Source: Pseudomonadota bacterium (lineage in GTDB: Bacteria; Pseudomonadota; Gammaproteobacteria; Xanthomonadales; Rhodanobacteraceae). Taken from it: DNA of 64,000 bases. The stretch is taken from the NCBI GenBank assembly GCA_021793575.1, contig JAJYSM010000002.1, positions 28,695-92,694 on the forward strand, read 5' to 3'. Shown one piece after another: positions 44,337 to 53,877 of this stretch. The position numbers and the translations under genes are program-made. Positions within the stretch are counted from its first letter, which is position 1. Every line of letters starts with the position of its first letter. The notes under the pieces are model-generated. The model did no database searches. It worked only from the letters and a program-made list of their open reading frames with translations, and had not been told where the DNA came from.

Positions 44337-44519
44337 TGGCCAAAGCCCCTGGTTAGCTCCCGCATCAAGCGAGATGGTCGCAAGAGCTTAACAAACGAAG
44401 TCCCGATGCCGGTCAGTCGTTGTCTGGCGAGGGTTGCGCAACCACGCAAACTTTCGTGTGGATGCGCGGCGGCCAAACTATGGTTTCCGCCACAAACAGA
44501 ACTCGAATGGATGCCTGTG
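44337..44519. other. Spacer between the tRNA and the restriction operon
   Basis: No gene is seen here. The hsdR promoter should lie in this interval on the minus strand, but no convincing -35/-10 pair could be fixed. Base composition is lower in GC than in the flanking core genes. Confidence 0.4.
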
Positions 44520-44850
44520 TGGGCCCGGCAGGACTCGAACCTGCAACCAAGGGATTCGCTTGTTCCGAAGATTTCTCTTCGGCGCGGACTATCTCTTCAC
44601 CCTCCGCCCGCCGTATTGAGCGTGAACGGGTAGGGTGCGGGACGCTCGAGCCTGTGATCAAGGGCACTGAAGCCCTCAGGTAGTCTCTGCACCTTCCGGC
44701 GGTGTACCGCCGGCTTGGCTCAGGGTTGCCACCGTCCGCGCGAGGCGCGCCGCTGAGGTTTCCCTGAATTCATCCCGATCCCATCCGCGGATTTCGCCGC
44801 GGCGGCACCTTTCGATGAGTCCCCTGCTCTAACCATTGAGCTACAGGCCC
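44520..44850 (-). tRNA. tRNA-Ile(CAU) interrupted by a group I intron
   Basis: Exon 1 (44850-44815, 36 nt) starts GGGCCTGTAGCTCAATGG and ends in the anticodon loop CTCAT. Exon 2 (44556-44520, 37 nt) begins AATCCCTTGG, continues with the T-arm GCAGGTTCGAGTCCTGC, and ends at discriminator A. Joined, they give a 7-bp acceptor stem (GGGCCTG with CGGGCCC, one G-U), a D-stem GCTC/GAGC and the anticodon loop CUCAUAA. The anticodon CAU with this body matches tRNA-Ile2, whose C34 is changed to lysidine by TilS to read AUA. Elongator tRNA-Met differs in the acceptor and anticodon stems. CCA is not encoded. Confidence 0.9.
44557..44814 (-). ncRNA. Self-splicing group I intron (IC3-like) in tRNA-Ile
   Basis: 258 nt inserted directly after the CAU anticodon. 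The conserved core elements are present in order: P GAATTCAGGGAAACCT (44771-44756), Q CAACCCTGAGCCAAGCC (44728-44712), R GCAGAGACTACCTGAGG (44690-44674) and S GAAGAGATAGTCC (44598-44586). The exon end CAU can pair with GUG eight bases into the intron (P1, with the usual U-G at the splice site), and the last intron base is G. There is no ORF for a homing endonuclease. The layout is that of the Azoarcus tRNA-Ile intron and cyanobacterial tRNA-Leu introns. Autocatalytic splicing is inferred. Confidence 0.9.
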
Positions 44851-44912
44851 ACAAGCGCTGCATGGTAGATGAGTTGCCGGGGGCATGCCAGCGCACCGGG
44901 TGCGTGGAGGCG

Positions 44913-44938
44913 GAAAAAAAACCCCGCCGCAGCGGGGT
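44913..44938 (-). terminator. Rho-independent terminator of rpoD
   Basis: Read on the minus strand, ACCCCGC-loop-GCGGGGT is followed by a run of seven to eight T. It begins 28 bases after the rpoD stop. It also separates rpoD transcription from the tRNA gene downstream. Confidence 0.92.
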
Positions 44939-44965
44939 CTTTCGATCCTGCCATGACGCGTGGGT

Positions 44966-46849
<1,884 letters not shown>

Positions 46850-46881
46850 TAACCGACCGCCGAGGGGTTCAAGAACCGGAC

Positions 46882-46910
46882 ATTATAGCGATGCGCTGCT
46901 TTTCTGACCA
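46882..46910 (-). promoter_or_regulatory. Sigma-70-like promoter of rpoD
   Basis: On the minus strand TGGTCA (46910-46905) and a perfect TATAAT (46887-46882) are 17 bases apart. The implied start site is about 25 bases before the rpoD ATG. It is the best promoter match in the rpoD upstream region. Confidence 0.65.
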
Positions 46911-47017
46911 GTTTGCGAGTGAAAAGAATTCCGTGGATTGACGCAAAAATCGCGCCAGATCGCGGCCTTGCGCGCGGGCTCCGGGTAGCCAGCTATATGC
47001 GGCCTGCGCTGATCGGT

Positions 47018-47458
47018 TCAACCGGTATCGAGCCAGAAAGTTACCGGGCCGTCATTCACCAGTGTCACCTGCATGTGGGCACCGAAGCGGCCCGTCGCCA
47101 CCTGCGGGTGGGTCGCCCGCGCGAGTTCGAGCAATCGCTCGAACCAGTGCCGCCCATGCTCCGGCGGCGCCGCCGGGGTGAAGCTGGGGCGCATGCCCGA
47201 GCGTGTGTCGGCGGCCAGGGTGAACTGGCTCACCAGCAGCAGGCCGCCGCCGGTGTCGGCCAGCGAGCGGTTCATGCGACCGGCACTGTCGGCGAACACG
47301 CGATAGCCGAGCAGCCGTTCGAGCATGCGGCGCGCCTGGGGCTCGCCATCGTCAGGCTGCACCGCGACCAGCGCCAGCAGTCCGGGTCCGATCGCGCCCA
47401 CGGATTCGGCGTCGACCTCGACGCGGGCGGAAAGTACGCGCTGGATCAAGGCGATCAT
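47018..47458 (-). CDS. dtd: D-aminoacyl-tRNA deacylase
   Basis: A 146-residue DTD protein. Both active-site motifs are present: SQFTL within [16 protein letters not shown] and the Gly-cis-Pro motif [11 protein letters not shown] at the C-terminus. It removes D-amino acids wrongly attached to tRNA and also clears Gly-tRNA-Ala. The start was set at ATG 47458, which gives the usual first strand [15 protein letters not shown]; the longer open frame to 47893 has no relation to the family. Confidence 0.95.
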   Translation of the reverse strand: MIALIQRVLSARVEVDAESVGAIGPGLLALVAVQPDDGEPQARRMLERLLGYRVFADSAGRMNRSLADTGGGLLLVSQFTLAADTRSGMRPSFTPAAPPEHGRHWFERLLELARATHPQVATGRFGAHMQVTLVNDGPVTFWLDTG

Positions 47459-47574
47459 GCTGGCCTCGCAACACCGGGGCGCCCAGCTTAGGGCGGTCCT
47501 GCCAGCGGCGGAAGCGCCCGCCCGCCGATGCCGCGATCGCACGGTGGGCAGGGCAGCTCCCGTAAACTGCGCGG

Positions 47575-48477
47575 ATGCGTGCCGACATCTATCTGCTTTA
47601 CCTGTGCCTGCGTCTGGTGGGTCGCCTGCCCCTGCGCGTGCTGCATGCCCTCGGCCGCGGTCTGGGACGACTGGTGCTGTGGCAAGGCGGTCAAACCGCG
47701 CAGAACACGGCGGTGAATCTGCGCCTCGCACAGCCGCAGCTGGATGACGCGGCGCAGGCGCGGCTGCTGCGCGAGGTGATGATCGAAAGCGGCAAGTCGG
47801 TAGTCGAGCTGGCCAAGGTGTGGGGCGGCGGCGCCGAGCGCGCGCTGGCCCTGGTTCGCGACGTGCGCGGCGAGGCGCAGCTGGATGCCGCACTGGCGGC
47901 GGGCCGGGGCGTCATCATCGCTGCGCCGCATCTGGGCTGCTGGGAGCTGCTCAACCACTGGCTGTGCCGCAAGACGCCGATGGCGATCCTCTACCGTGCG
48001 CCGCGCATGGCCGCGATCGAGGGCCTGCTGCGCAAGGTGCGCGGTGCGCTGGCGCCGGAGCAGGTGCGCGCCGACGGCGCCGGTGTGCGCACGCTGTACA
48101 AGCGGCTGGCCGCAGGTGCCACGGTCGGCATCCTGCCGGACCAGAAGCCGAGCGCGGGCGAGGGCCAGTTCGTGCCGTTCTTCGGTCACGAGGCGCTGAC
48201 CATGGTGCTGCTGCCACGGCTGGCCGCGCGCACCGGCGCCACCGTGCTGTTTGCGTTTGCAGAGCGCCTGCCGCGTGGCGCCGGCTACCGCATCCACCTA
48301 CTGCCGGCGCCCACGGGCCTGGTTGACGCGGATCTGACCGTCGCCTGCGCCGCCCTCAACCGCGGCGTGCAGGCCTGCGTCGAGCTGGCCCTGACGCAGT
48401 ACCAATGGCAGTACAAACGCTACTCGGCGGATGGCCGGCCCAGTCCGTACGATCGCGCGGAGGCGCAGAAAAATTGA
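47575..48477 (+). CDS. Lipid A biosynthesis lauroyl/myristoyl acyltransferase (LpxL/HtrB family)
   Basis: A 300-residue membrane-associated acyltransferase. An N-terminal hydrophobic segment ([19 protein letters not shown]) is followed by the catalytic H-x4-E motif [13 protein letters not shown] (about residues 120-125) and the substrate motif [19 protein letters not shown]. The family adds secondary acyl chains to Kdo2-lipid IVA during lipopolysaccharide synthesis at the inner membrane. Xanthomonadales carry several paralogues and this one cannot be assigned to LpxL or LpxM. It is divergent from dtd. Confidence 0.88.
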   Translation: MRADIYLLYLCLRLVGRLPLRVLHALGRGLGRLVLWQGGQTAQNTAVNLRLAQPQLDDAAQARLLREVMIESGKSVVELAKVWGGGAERALALVRDVRGEAQLDAALAAGRGVIIAAPHLGCWELLNHWLCRKTPMAILYRAPRMAAIEGLLRKVRGALAPEQVRADGAGVRTLYKRLAAGATVGILPDQKPSAGEGQFVPFFGHEALTMVLLPRLAARTGATVLFAFAERLPRGAGYRIHLLPAPTGLVDADLTVACAALNRGVQACVELALTQYQWQYKRYSADGRPSPYDRAEAQKN

Positions 48478-48502
48478 GCCCTGTGCCGCCGCGCCGGCGG
48501 CA

Positions 48503-49291
48503 TCACGCCAAGCCGAAAAACGCTGCGGCGGTCGCCGTGCTGTTGGCGGCGGTGACCGCGGCCGGCTCGCCGCGGTCACGGGCGATCTCCTCGCAGATGT
48601 GCTTCAGGTACATCGGCTCGTTGCGCCGGTGCGCCGGTAGCGGCCGCACGCTGCGCGGCAGCAGGTAGGGCGCGTCGGTCTCCAGCATCAGCCGGTTGGC
48701 CGGAATCTCGCGCACCAGTTCGCGCAGGTGGACGCCACGGCGCTCGTCGCAGATCCAGCCGGTGATGCCGATATGGCAATCCAGCGCCAGGTAGTCGCGC
48801 AGCGCCGCGCCGGTGTCGGTAAAGCAGTGCACCACCGCGGCCGGCACCTGCGCGCGGTAGCGCCGCAGCAGCGCGATGAAATCCGCGTGCGCATCGCGCT
48901 GGTGCAGAAACAGCGGCATGCGCAGATCCACCGCGATCTGCAGCTGACGCTCGAATGCCTGCAGCTGCGCCTCACGCGGCGAATAGTTGCGGTGGTAGTC
49001 CAGCCCTGTCTCGCCCACCGCGCGCACGGCAGGATCCTGCGCCAGCTCGCGCAGCAGCGCATCGGTGGCGTCGTCGTAATCCACCGCGTGATGCGGATGC
49101 ACCCCGGCGGTGGCATACAGCGTGCCCGGGTGCGCCTTCGCCAGCGTCAGCGCGTGCGCGCTGCCGTCGCGCGAGGCGCCGGTGACGATCATCCGGCTCA
49201 CCCCGTGCGCCTGCGCCCGCTGCAGCACCTCGGCCAGATCATGCTGGAACGATTCGTGGGTGAGATTGGCGCCGATATCGAGCAGTTGCAT
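48503..49291 (-). CDS. tatD: TatD-family metal-dependent hydrolase/DNase
   Basis: A 262-residue TIM-barrel hydrolase. Metal ligands are seen in the altered first motif LDIGANLTHESF (Asn for His, as in E. coli TatD), AVGETGLDYHRNYSP (Glu), LFLHQRDAH, VVHCFT and LMLETDAPYLLPRS (Asp). TatD enzymes are 3'-5' exonucleases acting in DNA repair and quality control. It faces the LpxL-type gene with 25 bases between their stop codons. Confidence 0.92.
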   Translation of the reverse strand: MQLLDIGANLTHESFQHDLAEVLQRAQAHGVSRMIVTGASRDGSAHALTLAKAHPGTLYATAGVHPHHAVDYDDATDALLRELAQDPAVRAVGETGLDYHRNYSPREAQLQAFERQLQIAVDLRMPLFLHQRDAHADFIALLRRYRAQVPAAVVHCFTDTGAALRDYLALDCHIGITGWICDERRGVHLRELVREIPANRLMLETDAPYLLPRSVRPLPAHRRNEPMYLKHICEEIARDRGEPAAVTAANSTATAAAFFGLA

Positions 49292-49630
49292 GGTGTGGCC
49301 GGGTCGATAAAGACGCCATTGTCCCAGACGTGCGCGCGCTTGCCATCGGGTGCACTTGGCTGCGCAAGATCATGGCCACGGCAGGCGCTGGCGAGCGCGC
49401 CGAAAGTATTTGCAGCCGCTGCGCGAGTGCGAAATTTTCCTAGCCCCCTGGCCCGCCGCGGACCTGAGCCGTGCATCACAATCAACGGCGACGCCGCGTG
49501 CCGTCTGAACGGAACCCTGCATTCGATGGAGTGTCCCTCGTCGATCGCTGGTCAATGTGCTAACTATGGCAATTGGCGTGGCGCTGCAGGGGGCGCGGAC
49601 GGCCATCGCATGCATCGAGCGAGGTGAGCA
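49292..49630. other. Intergenic region before the T2SS cluster
   Basis: 339 bases with no gene and no repeat of the families seen elsewhere. It should hold the gspE promoter; TAACTA (about 49560) is a possible -10 box but has no convincing -35 partner. A GAGGTGAG ribosome-binding site lies just before gspE. Confidence 0.4.
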
Positions 49631-51364
49631 ATGTCGGCAGTCATCGAGCCGGCGGCCAGTGGATCGACCATGGCCGTGAACGACCGCGAAGCGGAGGTCT
49701 GCGCCCTGCTGGTCGCGCGCGGTCGCCTGAAAGACACCGATCTGGCGCGCGCGCGGCGCCTGCACGAGGAATCCGCCGAGGGCACGCTGACCACCCTGAT
49801 GGCGCGGCTCGGGCTGGTCTCCGAACGCGATCTGGCCGAGGCGTGGGCCGAGCTGCTGCAGGTGCCGCTGCTGGCCGCGCGCGACGCGCCGGAACTGCCG
49901 CCGGCCGATCTCGACGTGTCGCTGCGTTTTCTCAAGCAGCAGCACGTGGTGCCGGTGCAGGACGAGGAGCACGGACTGGCGCTGATCGTGGCCGATCCGG
50001 CCGATCCGTATCCGCGCCAGGCGGTGGAGCTGGCCGCCGGCCGCCCGGTGGCGCTGCGGGTGGGCCTGCGCTCGGAGATCGACGGCCTGATCGAGCGCTA
50101 TTACGGCACCGGCCGCTCGGCGATGGGCACCATTGTGGAAAACCTCGACGGCAGCGCGGCGGAGGAGGACGACGTCGAGCACCTGCGCGACCTGGCCTCC
50201 GAGGCACCGGTCATCCGGCTGGTCAACCTGATTCTGCAGCGTGCCGTCGAACAGCGCGCGTCGGACGTGCACATCGAGCCGTTCGAGAACCGCCTGAAGG
50301 TGCGCTACCGCATCGACGGCGTGCTGCATGAAGTGGAGGCCCCGCCGTCGTCGTCGACGGCCGCGGTGATCTCGCGCGTGAAGATCATGGCGCGGCTGAA
50401 CATCGCCGAGCGCCGGCTGCCGCAGGACGGTCGCATCCAGCTGCGCGTGCAGGGCAAGGAGCTCGACCTGCGCGTGTCGACCGTGCCGACCAGCTTCGGC
50501 GAATCGGTGGTGATGCGCATCCTGGACCGCGAGTCGGTGGTGTTCGACTTCGCCTCGCTCGGCTTCACCGACAGCTTCCAGCAGCGCTTCGTCGACGTGC
50601 TCAACCGCCCGCACGGCATCCTGCTGGTCACCGGCCCCACCGGTTCGGGCAAGACCACCACGCTGTACACCGCGCTGTCGCAGATCAACACCAGCGACGT
50701 GAAGATCATCACCGTCGAAGATCCCGTGGAGTACCAGCTCGAAGGCATCAACCAGATCCAGGTGAAGCCGCAGATCGGGCTGGATTTCGCAGGCGCCTTG
50801 CGCTCGATCATGCGGCAGGACCCGGACGTGATCATGATCGGCGAGATGCGCGATCTGGAAACCTGCCGCATCGCGATCCAGTCCGCGCTCACCGGCCATC
50901 TGGTGCTGTCCACGCTGCACACCAACAGCGCCGCCGGCGGCATCACGCGGCTGCTCGACATGGGCGTGGAGGATTACCTGCTCGGCTCCACCATCAACGG
51001 CATCCTGGCGCAGCGGCTGGTGCGCCGGCTCGATCCGGAAACCGCCACGGCGTACGAGGCGCTGCCGGAAGTGATCGAACAATTCGAGCTGGAGAAATAC
51101 ACCGACGCGCGGCCGATCCGGCTGTGGAAGCCCGGCAGCAGCGTGGCCAACCCCACCGGCTACCGCGGCCGCCGCGCGATCATGGAGTTCCTCACCATGA
51201 GCGACCCGCTGCGCCGGCTGGTGATGCGCCGCGCCGATGCCGGCGAGATCGAGCAGCAGGCCCGCGCCGAGGGCATGCGCACGATGTACGAGGACGGCAT
51301 CGCCAAGGCGGTGGCCGGCATCACCACGCTGGAGGAGGTGCTGCGTGTCACGCAGGAGGGCTGA
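49631..51364 (+). CDS. gspE: Type II secretion ATPase
   Basis: A 577-residue secretion ATPase. The N1E domain (LTTLMARLGLVSERDLAEAW) is followed by N2E (RASDVHIEPFENRLKVRYRI) and the RecA-like core: Walker A VTGPTGSGKTTTLY (about residues 333-345), Asp box ITVEDPVEYQLEGINQIQV, Walker B DPDVIMIGEMRD and His box LSTLHTNSA. The zinc-binding tetracysteine domain of many GspE proteins is replaced by a Cys-free segment (ATAYEALPEVIEQFEL...). It powers pseudopilus assembly from the cytoplasmic face. First gene of the cluster. Confidence 0.95.
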   Translation: MSAVIEPAASGSTMAVNDREAEVCALLVARGRLKDTDLARARRLHEESAEGTLTTLMARLGLVSERDLAEAWAELLQVPLLAARDAPELPPADLDVSLRFLKQQHVVPVQDEEHGLALIVADPADPYPRQAVELAAGRPVALRVGLRSEIDGLIERYYGTGRSAMGTIVENLDGSAAEEDDVEHLRDLASEAPVIRLVNLILQRAVEQRASDVHIEPFENRLKVRYRIDGVLHEVEAPPSSSTAAVISRVKIMARLNIAERRLPQDGRIQLRVQGKELDLRVSTVPTSFGESVVMRILDRESVVFDFASLGFTDSFQQRFVDVLNRPHGILLVTGPTGSGKTTTLYTALSQINTSDVKIITVEDPVEYQLEGINQIQVKPQIGLDFAGALRSIMRQDPDVIMIGEMRDLETCRIAIQSALTGHLVLSTLHTNSAAGGITRLLDMGVEDYLLGSTINGILAQRLVRRLDPETATAYEALPEVIEQFELEKYTDARPIRLWKPGSSVANPTGYRGRRAIMEFLTMSDPLRRLVMRRADAGEIEQQARAEGMRTMYEDGIAKAVAGITTLEEVLRVTQEG

Positions 51365-51369
51365 CGCCT

Positions 51370-51510
51370 GGGGAACGGGGAACCGGGAACGGGGAACATC
51401 AGCCTCGCGCCCTGATTCCAGCCCTTGTGCGTTGGCTGTTCAGTGCGGAGCATGCAGCGATGCGCTGACGCGGGCTTGCCCGTTCCCCGTTCCCCGTTCC
51501 CCGTTGCCCG
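51370..51510. repeat. GGGAACGGGGAAC inverted-repeat element between gspE and gspF
   Basis: Left arm of repeated GGGAAC/GGGGAAC units at 51370-51397 and complementary right arm GTTCCCC units at 51478-51510, separated by about 80 unrelated bases. It lies after the gspE stop and ends ten bases before the gspF ATG. Same family as the three elements downstream. Confidence 0.88.
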
Positions 51511-51520
51511 CTCTCCAGCC

Positions 51521-52738
51521 ATGACCCAATTCCACTACAAGGCGGTCAACGACGCTGGCGAAACGCTGCAGGGCGAGATGGAGGCGGCCAGCGTCGAGGA
51601 GGTGATCGGTCGCTTGCAGGACCAGGGCCACACGCCGCTGGAGGCGCAGCCGGCCGACGGCGCGGCCGGCGGCAGCGGGCTGGCGGCGCTGTTCAAGCGC
51701 GGCCCGTTCAGCGGCGACCAGCTGGCCCAGTTCACCCACCAGCTGGCGACCCTGCTGGGCGCCGGCCAGCCGCTGGACCGCGCGCTCGGCATCCTGCTCG
51801 ACCTGCCCGAGGGCGACAGCGCGAAGAAGCTGATCGAGCGCGTGCGCGAGCGCGTGCGCGGCGGCAACACGCTGTCCTCGGCGCTGGACGAGGAGCACGG
51901 CGTGTTCCCCAAGCTGTACGTCAGCCTGGTGCGCGCGGGCGAAGCAGGCGGCTCGCTGGAGGAGACGCTGCGGCGGCTCACCGAGTACCTGGAACGCGCG
52001 CAGGCGCTGCGCGGCAGCATCGTCAATGCGCTGATCTATCCGGTCATCCTGCTGGTCGGCGTGCTCGGTTCGCTGCTGCTGCTGCTGGCTTACGTGGTGC
52101 CGCAGTTCGTGCCGATCTTCCAGGACATGCAGGTGCCGATACCGTGGATCACCCAGGTGGTGCTGGCGCTGGGCAATGCGCTGCAGGCGTGGTGGTGGCT
52201 GATCCTGCTGCTGCTCGGCGGCGGCCTGTTCGGCTGGCGCGCGCGGCTGCGCGATCCGGCGCAGCTGCTGGCGTGGCACACGCGGCTGCTGCACCTGCGC
52301 GTGATCGGCCCGCTGCTGCTGAAAGTGGAAACCGCGCGCATCGCGCGCACGCTCGGCACGCTGCTGAAAAACGGCGTGCCGCTGCTGGGCGCGTTGACCA
52401 TCGCGCGCCAGGTCACCGCCAACCGCGCGCTGGACAAGGCGCTGGGCGATGCCCACGAACAGGTCAAGGGCGGCGCCGGTCTCGGCCTGGCGCTGGGCCA
52501 GTCGAAGCTGTTTCCGCGGCTGGCGCTGCAGATGGTGCAGGTGGGCGAGGAGGCCGGCCAGCTCGACGGCATGCTGCTGAAGGTGGCCGACACCTTCGAG
52601 CTGGAGTCCCGGCGCGCGATCGACCGCCTGCTGGCCGCGCTGGTGCCCGCGCTGACCATCGTGATGACGGTGATGGTGGCCTTCATCATGGCGGCGATCC
52701 TGCTGCCGCTGCTCAGCCTGACCAGCAACATTCAATGA
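51521..52738 (+). CDS. gspF: Type II secretion inner-membrane platform protein
   Basis: A 405-residue GspF/PilC protein, the usual length. It has two homologous cytoplasmic halves (QLAQFTHQLATLLGAGQPLD and ARTLGTLLKNGVPLLGALTI) and three membrane helices (VILLVGVLGSLLLLLAYVV; LILLLLGGGLF; VMTVMVAFIMAAILLPLL). It couples the ATPase to pseudopilin extraction. ATG 51521, directly after the repeat element, starts the conserved TQFHYKAVNDAGE; the open frame upstream is repeat-encoded. Confidence 0.95.
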   Translation: MTQFHYKAVNDAGETLQGEMEAASVEEVIGRLQDQGHTPLEAQPADGAAGGSGLAALFKRGPFSGDQLAQFTHQLATLLGAGQPLDRALGILLDLPEGDSAKKLIERVRERVRGGNTLSSALDEEHGVFPKLYVSLVRAGEAGGSLEETLRRLTEYLERAQALRGSIVNALIYPVILLVGVLGSLLLLLAYVVPQFVPIFQDMQVPIPWITQVVLALGNALQAWWWLILLLLGGGLFGWRARLRDPAQLLAWHTRLLHLRVIGPLLLKVETARIARTLGTLLKNGVPLLGALTIARQVTANRALDKALGDAHEQVKGGAGLGLALGQSKLFPRLALQMVQVGEEAGQLDGMLLKVADTFELESRRAIDRLLAALVPALTIVMTVMVAFIMAAILLPLLSLTSNIQ

Positions 52739-52756
52739 GGTGATGGAGTGAAGGTG

Positions 52757-53320
52757 ATGACTTACTGTTTGAAGCGGGAACGGGGAACGGGGAACGGGGA
52801 ACGTGCGGCCTGTCGCTCGCTGGCATGGCGCGCTTCGAGTGATTTCCGGACGGGGCGCGCAAGTCCAGCCGAGCGGACACTCCCGTGTTCCCCGTTCCCC
52901 GTTCCCCGTTTCCCGCGCGCTTCGCGCGCCCACGGCTTCACCCTGCTGGAGATGCTCGCGGTGATCGTGCTGATCGGCATCATCGGCGCGGTGGTGGTGA
53001 CCCAGGTCGGCAAGAACGTCGACAAGGGCAAATACGGCGCGGGCAAGGCGCAGCTGACCACGCTGAGCCAGAAGATCGAGAACTACGCGCTCGACAACGG
53101 CGCGCCGCCGGCGCGGCTGGAGGACCTGCTGGTGAAGCCGCCGAATGCGCCGAACTGGCAGGGACCCTACACCAAGGAATCCGGCCTGAAGGACCCGTGG
53201 GGGCACCCGTTCGGCTACCAGTATCCGGGCCAGCACGGCAGCTTTGACCTGATCTTCTACGGCCAGGACGGCAAGCCGGGCGGCGACGGCTACAGCAAGG
53301 ACGTGGGCAACTGGCAATGA
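52757..53320 (+). CDS. gspG: Major pseudopilin of the type II secretion system
   Basis: The mature part starts after Gly60 with FTLLEMLAVIVLIGIIGAVV (Glu5 conserved) and has the GspG fold and C-terminal loop (PWGHPFGYQYPGQHG). The unusual point is the leader: from ATG 52757, with a GGAG site eight bases upstream, it is 60 residues long and mostly encoded by the repeat element (KRERGTGNGER, SPFPVPRFPR). No in-frame ATG, GTG or TTG lies closer to the cleavage site. Other possible starts are GTG 52748 and TTG 52769. Normal prepilin leaders have about 6-25 residues. Confidence 0.92.
   Translation: MTYCLKRERGTGNGERAACRSLAWRASSDFRTGRASPAERTLPCSPFPVPRFPRASRAHGFTLLEMLAVIVLIGIIGAVVVTQVGKNVDKGKYGAGKAQLTTLSQKIENYALDNGAPPARLEDLLVKPPNAPNWQGPYTKESGLKDPWGHPFGYQYPGQHGSFDLIFYGQDGKPGGDGYSKDVGNWQ
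52776..52915. repeat. GGGAACGGGGAAC inverted-repeat element inside gspG leader
   Basis: Left arm 52776-52803 (four GGGAAC/GGGGAAC units) and right arm 52887-52914 (GTTCCCC units ending in GTTTCCCG), separated by about 83 bases. The whole element is in frame with gspG and encodes most of its leader. Confidence 0.88.
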
Positions 53321-53877
53321 GAGGCGGGGAACGGGGAACGAGGAACGGGGAACGGAGAAGAGCAGCGTCGCTGACGCTTGCGGCAAGCCGTCGTTCCCCG
53401 TTCCCCGTTCCCCGTTCCCCAGGCGCCCCGCGCGCCCCCGGCTTCACCCTGCTGGAAATGCTGGCGGTGATCCTGCTGATCGGCATTGCCGCGGCGGCGG
53501 TGGCGTTTTCGGTGAACCAGGGCCTGGCCAGCGCGCGCATCAACGCGGCCAGCGCCGAGCTGGCCGGCGCCCTGCGCGCCACGCGGGCGCAGGCGATCGT
53601 GCGCGGGCAGACGCAGAACTTCGACGTCGACACGCGGGCCGACACCTATCGCGGCGTCAAGCCGCACGATGTGGCGCTGCCGAAGGGGCTGCGGGTGAGC
53701 ATCACCAGCGCGAAGGAGGATCAGCCGAACGACCACACCGGGCGCATCCGCTTCTTTCCCGACGGCAGTTCCACCGGCGGCCGCATTACTCTGCAGAGTG
53801 GCCGGCGGCAGTGGCACGTCAACGTGTCGTGGCTGACCGGCGACGTGCGCGTGGTGGATACGGTGGTGCCGCGATGA
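53317..53877 (+). CDS. gspH: Minor pseudopilin GspH
   Basis: A 186-residue pre-pseudopilin. The mature N-terminus follows APRAPG with FTLLEMLAVILLIGIAAAAV, Glu5 conserved. The body shows the GspH pattern (AELAGALRATRAQAIVRGQT, and SSTGGRITL near the end). The ATG overlaps the gspG stop. The 42-residue leader is again repeat-encoded (GGERGTRNGERR, SPFPVPRSPG) and contains no closer ATG, GTG or TTG. Confidence 0.9.
   Translation: MRGGERGTRNGERRRAASLTLAASRRSPFPVPRSPGAPRAPGFTLLEMLAVILLIGIAAAAVAFSVNQGLASARINAASAELAGALRATRAQAIVRGQTQNFDVDTRADTYRGVKPHDVALPKGLRVSITSAKEDQPNDHTGRIRFFPDGSSTGGRITLQSGRRQWHVNVSWLTGDVRVVDTVVPR
53326..53420. repeat. GGGAACGGGGAAC inverted-repeat element inside gspH leader
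   Basis: Left arm 53326-53355 (GGGGAAC, GAGGAAC, GGGGAAC units) and right arm 53393-53420 (four GTTCCCC units) flank a short 37-base centre. The element begins six bases after the gspG stop and lies wholly inside the gspH frame. Confidence 0.88.

Noticed and set aside
44420..44683. Small open frames (87, 84 and 61 codons) across the tRNA-intron region
   Set aside because: They cross tRNA exons and the ribozyme core and have no ribosome-binding site; no homing endonuclease motif is seen.
44520..44850. Assignment of the tRNA as elongator or initiator tRNA-Met
   Set aside because: The CAU anticodon fits, but the acceptor stem GGGCCTG and the GGGGA anticodon stem match tRNA-Ile2, and the initiator features (C1-A72 mismatch, GGG/CCC anticodon stem pairs) are missing.
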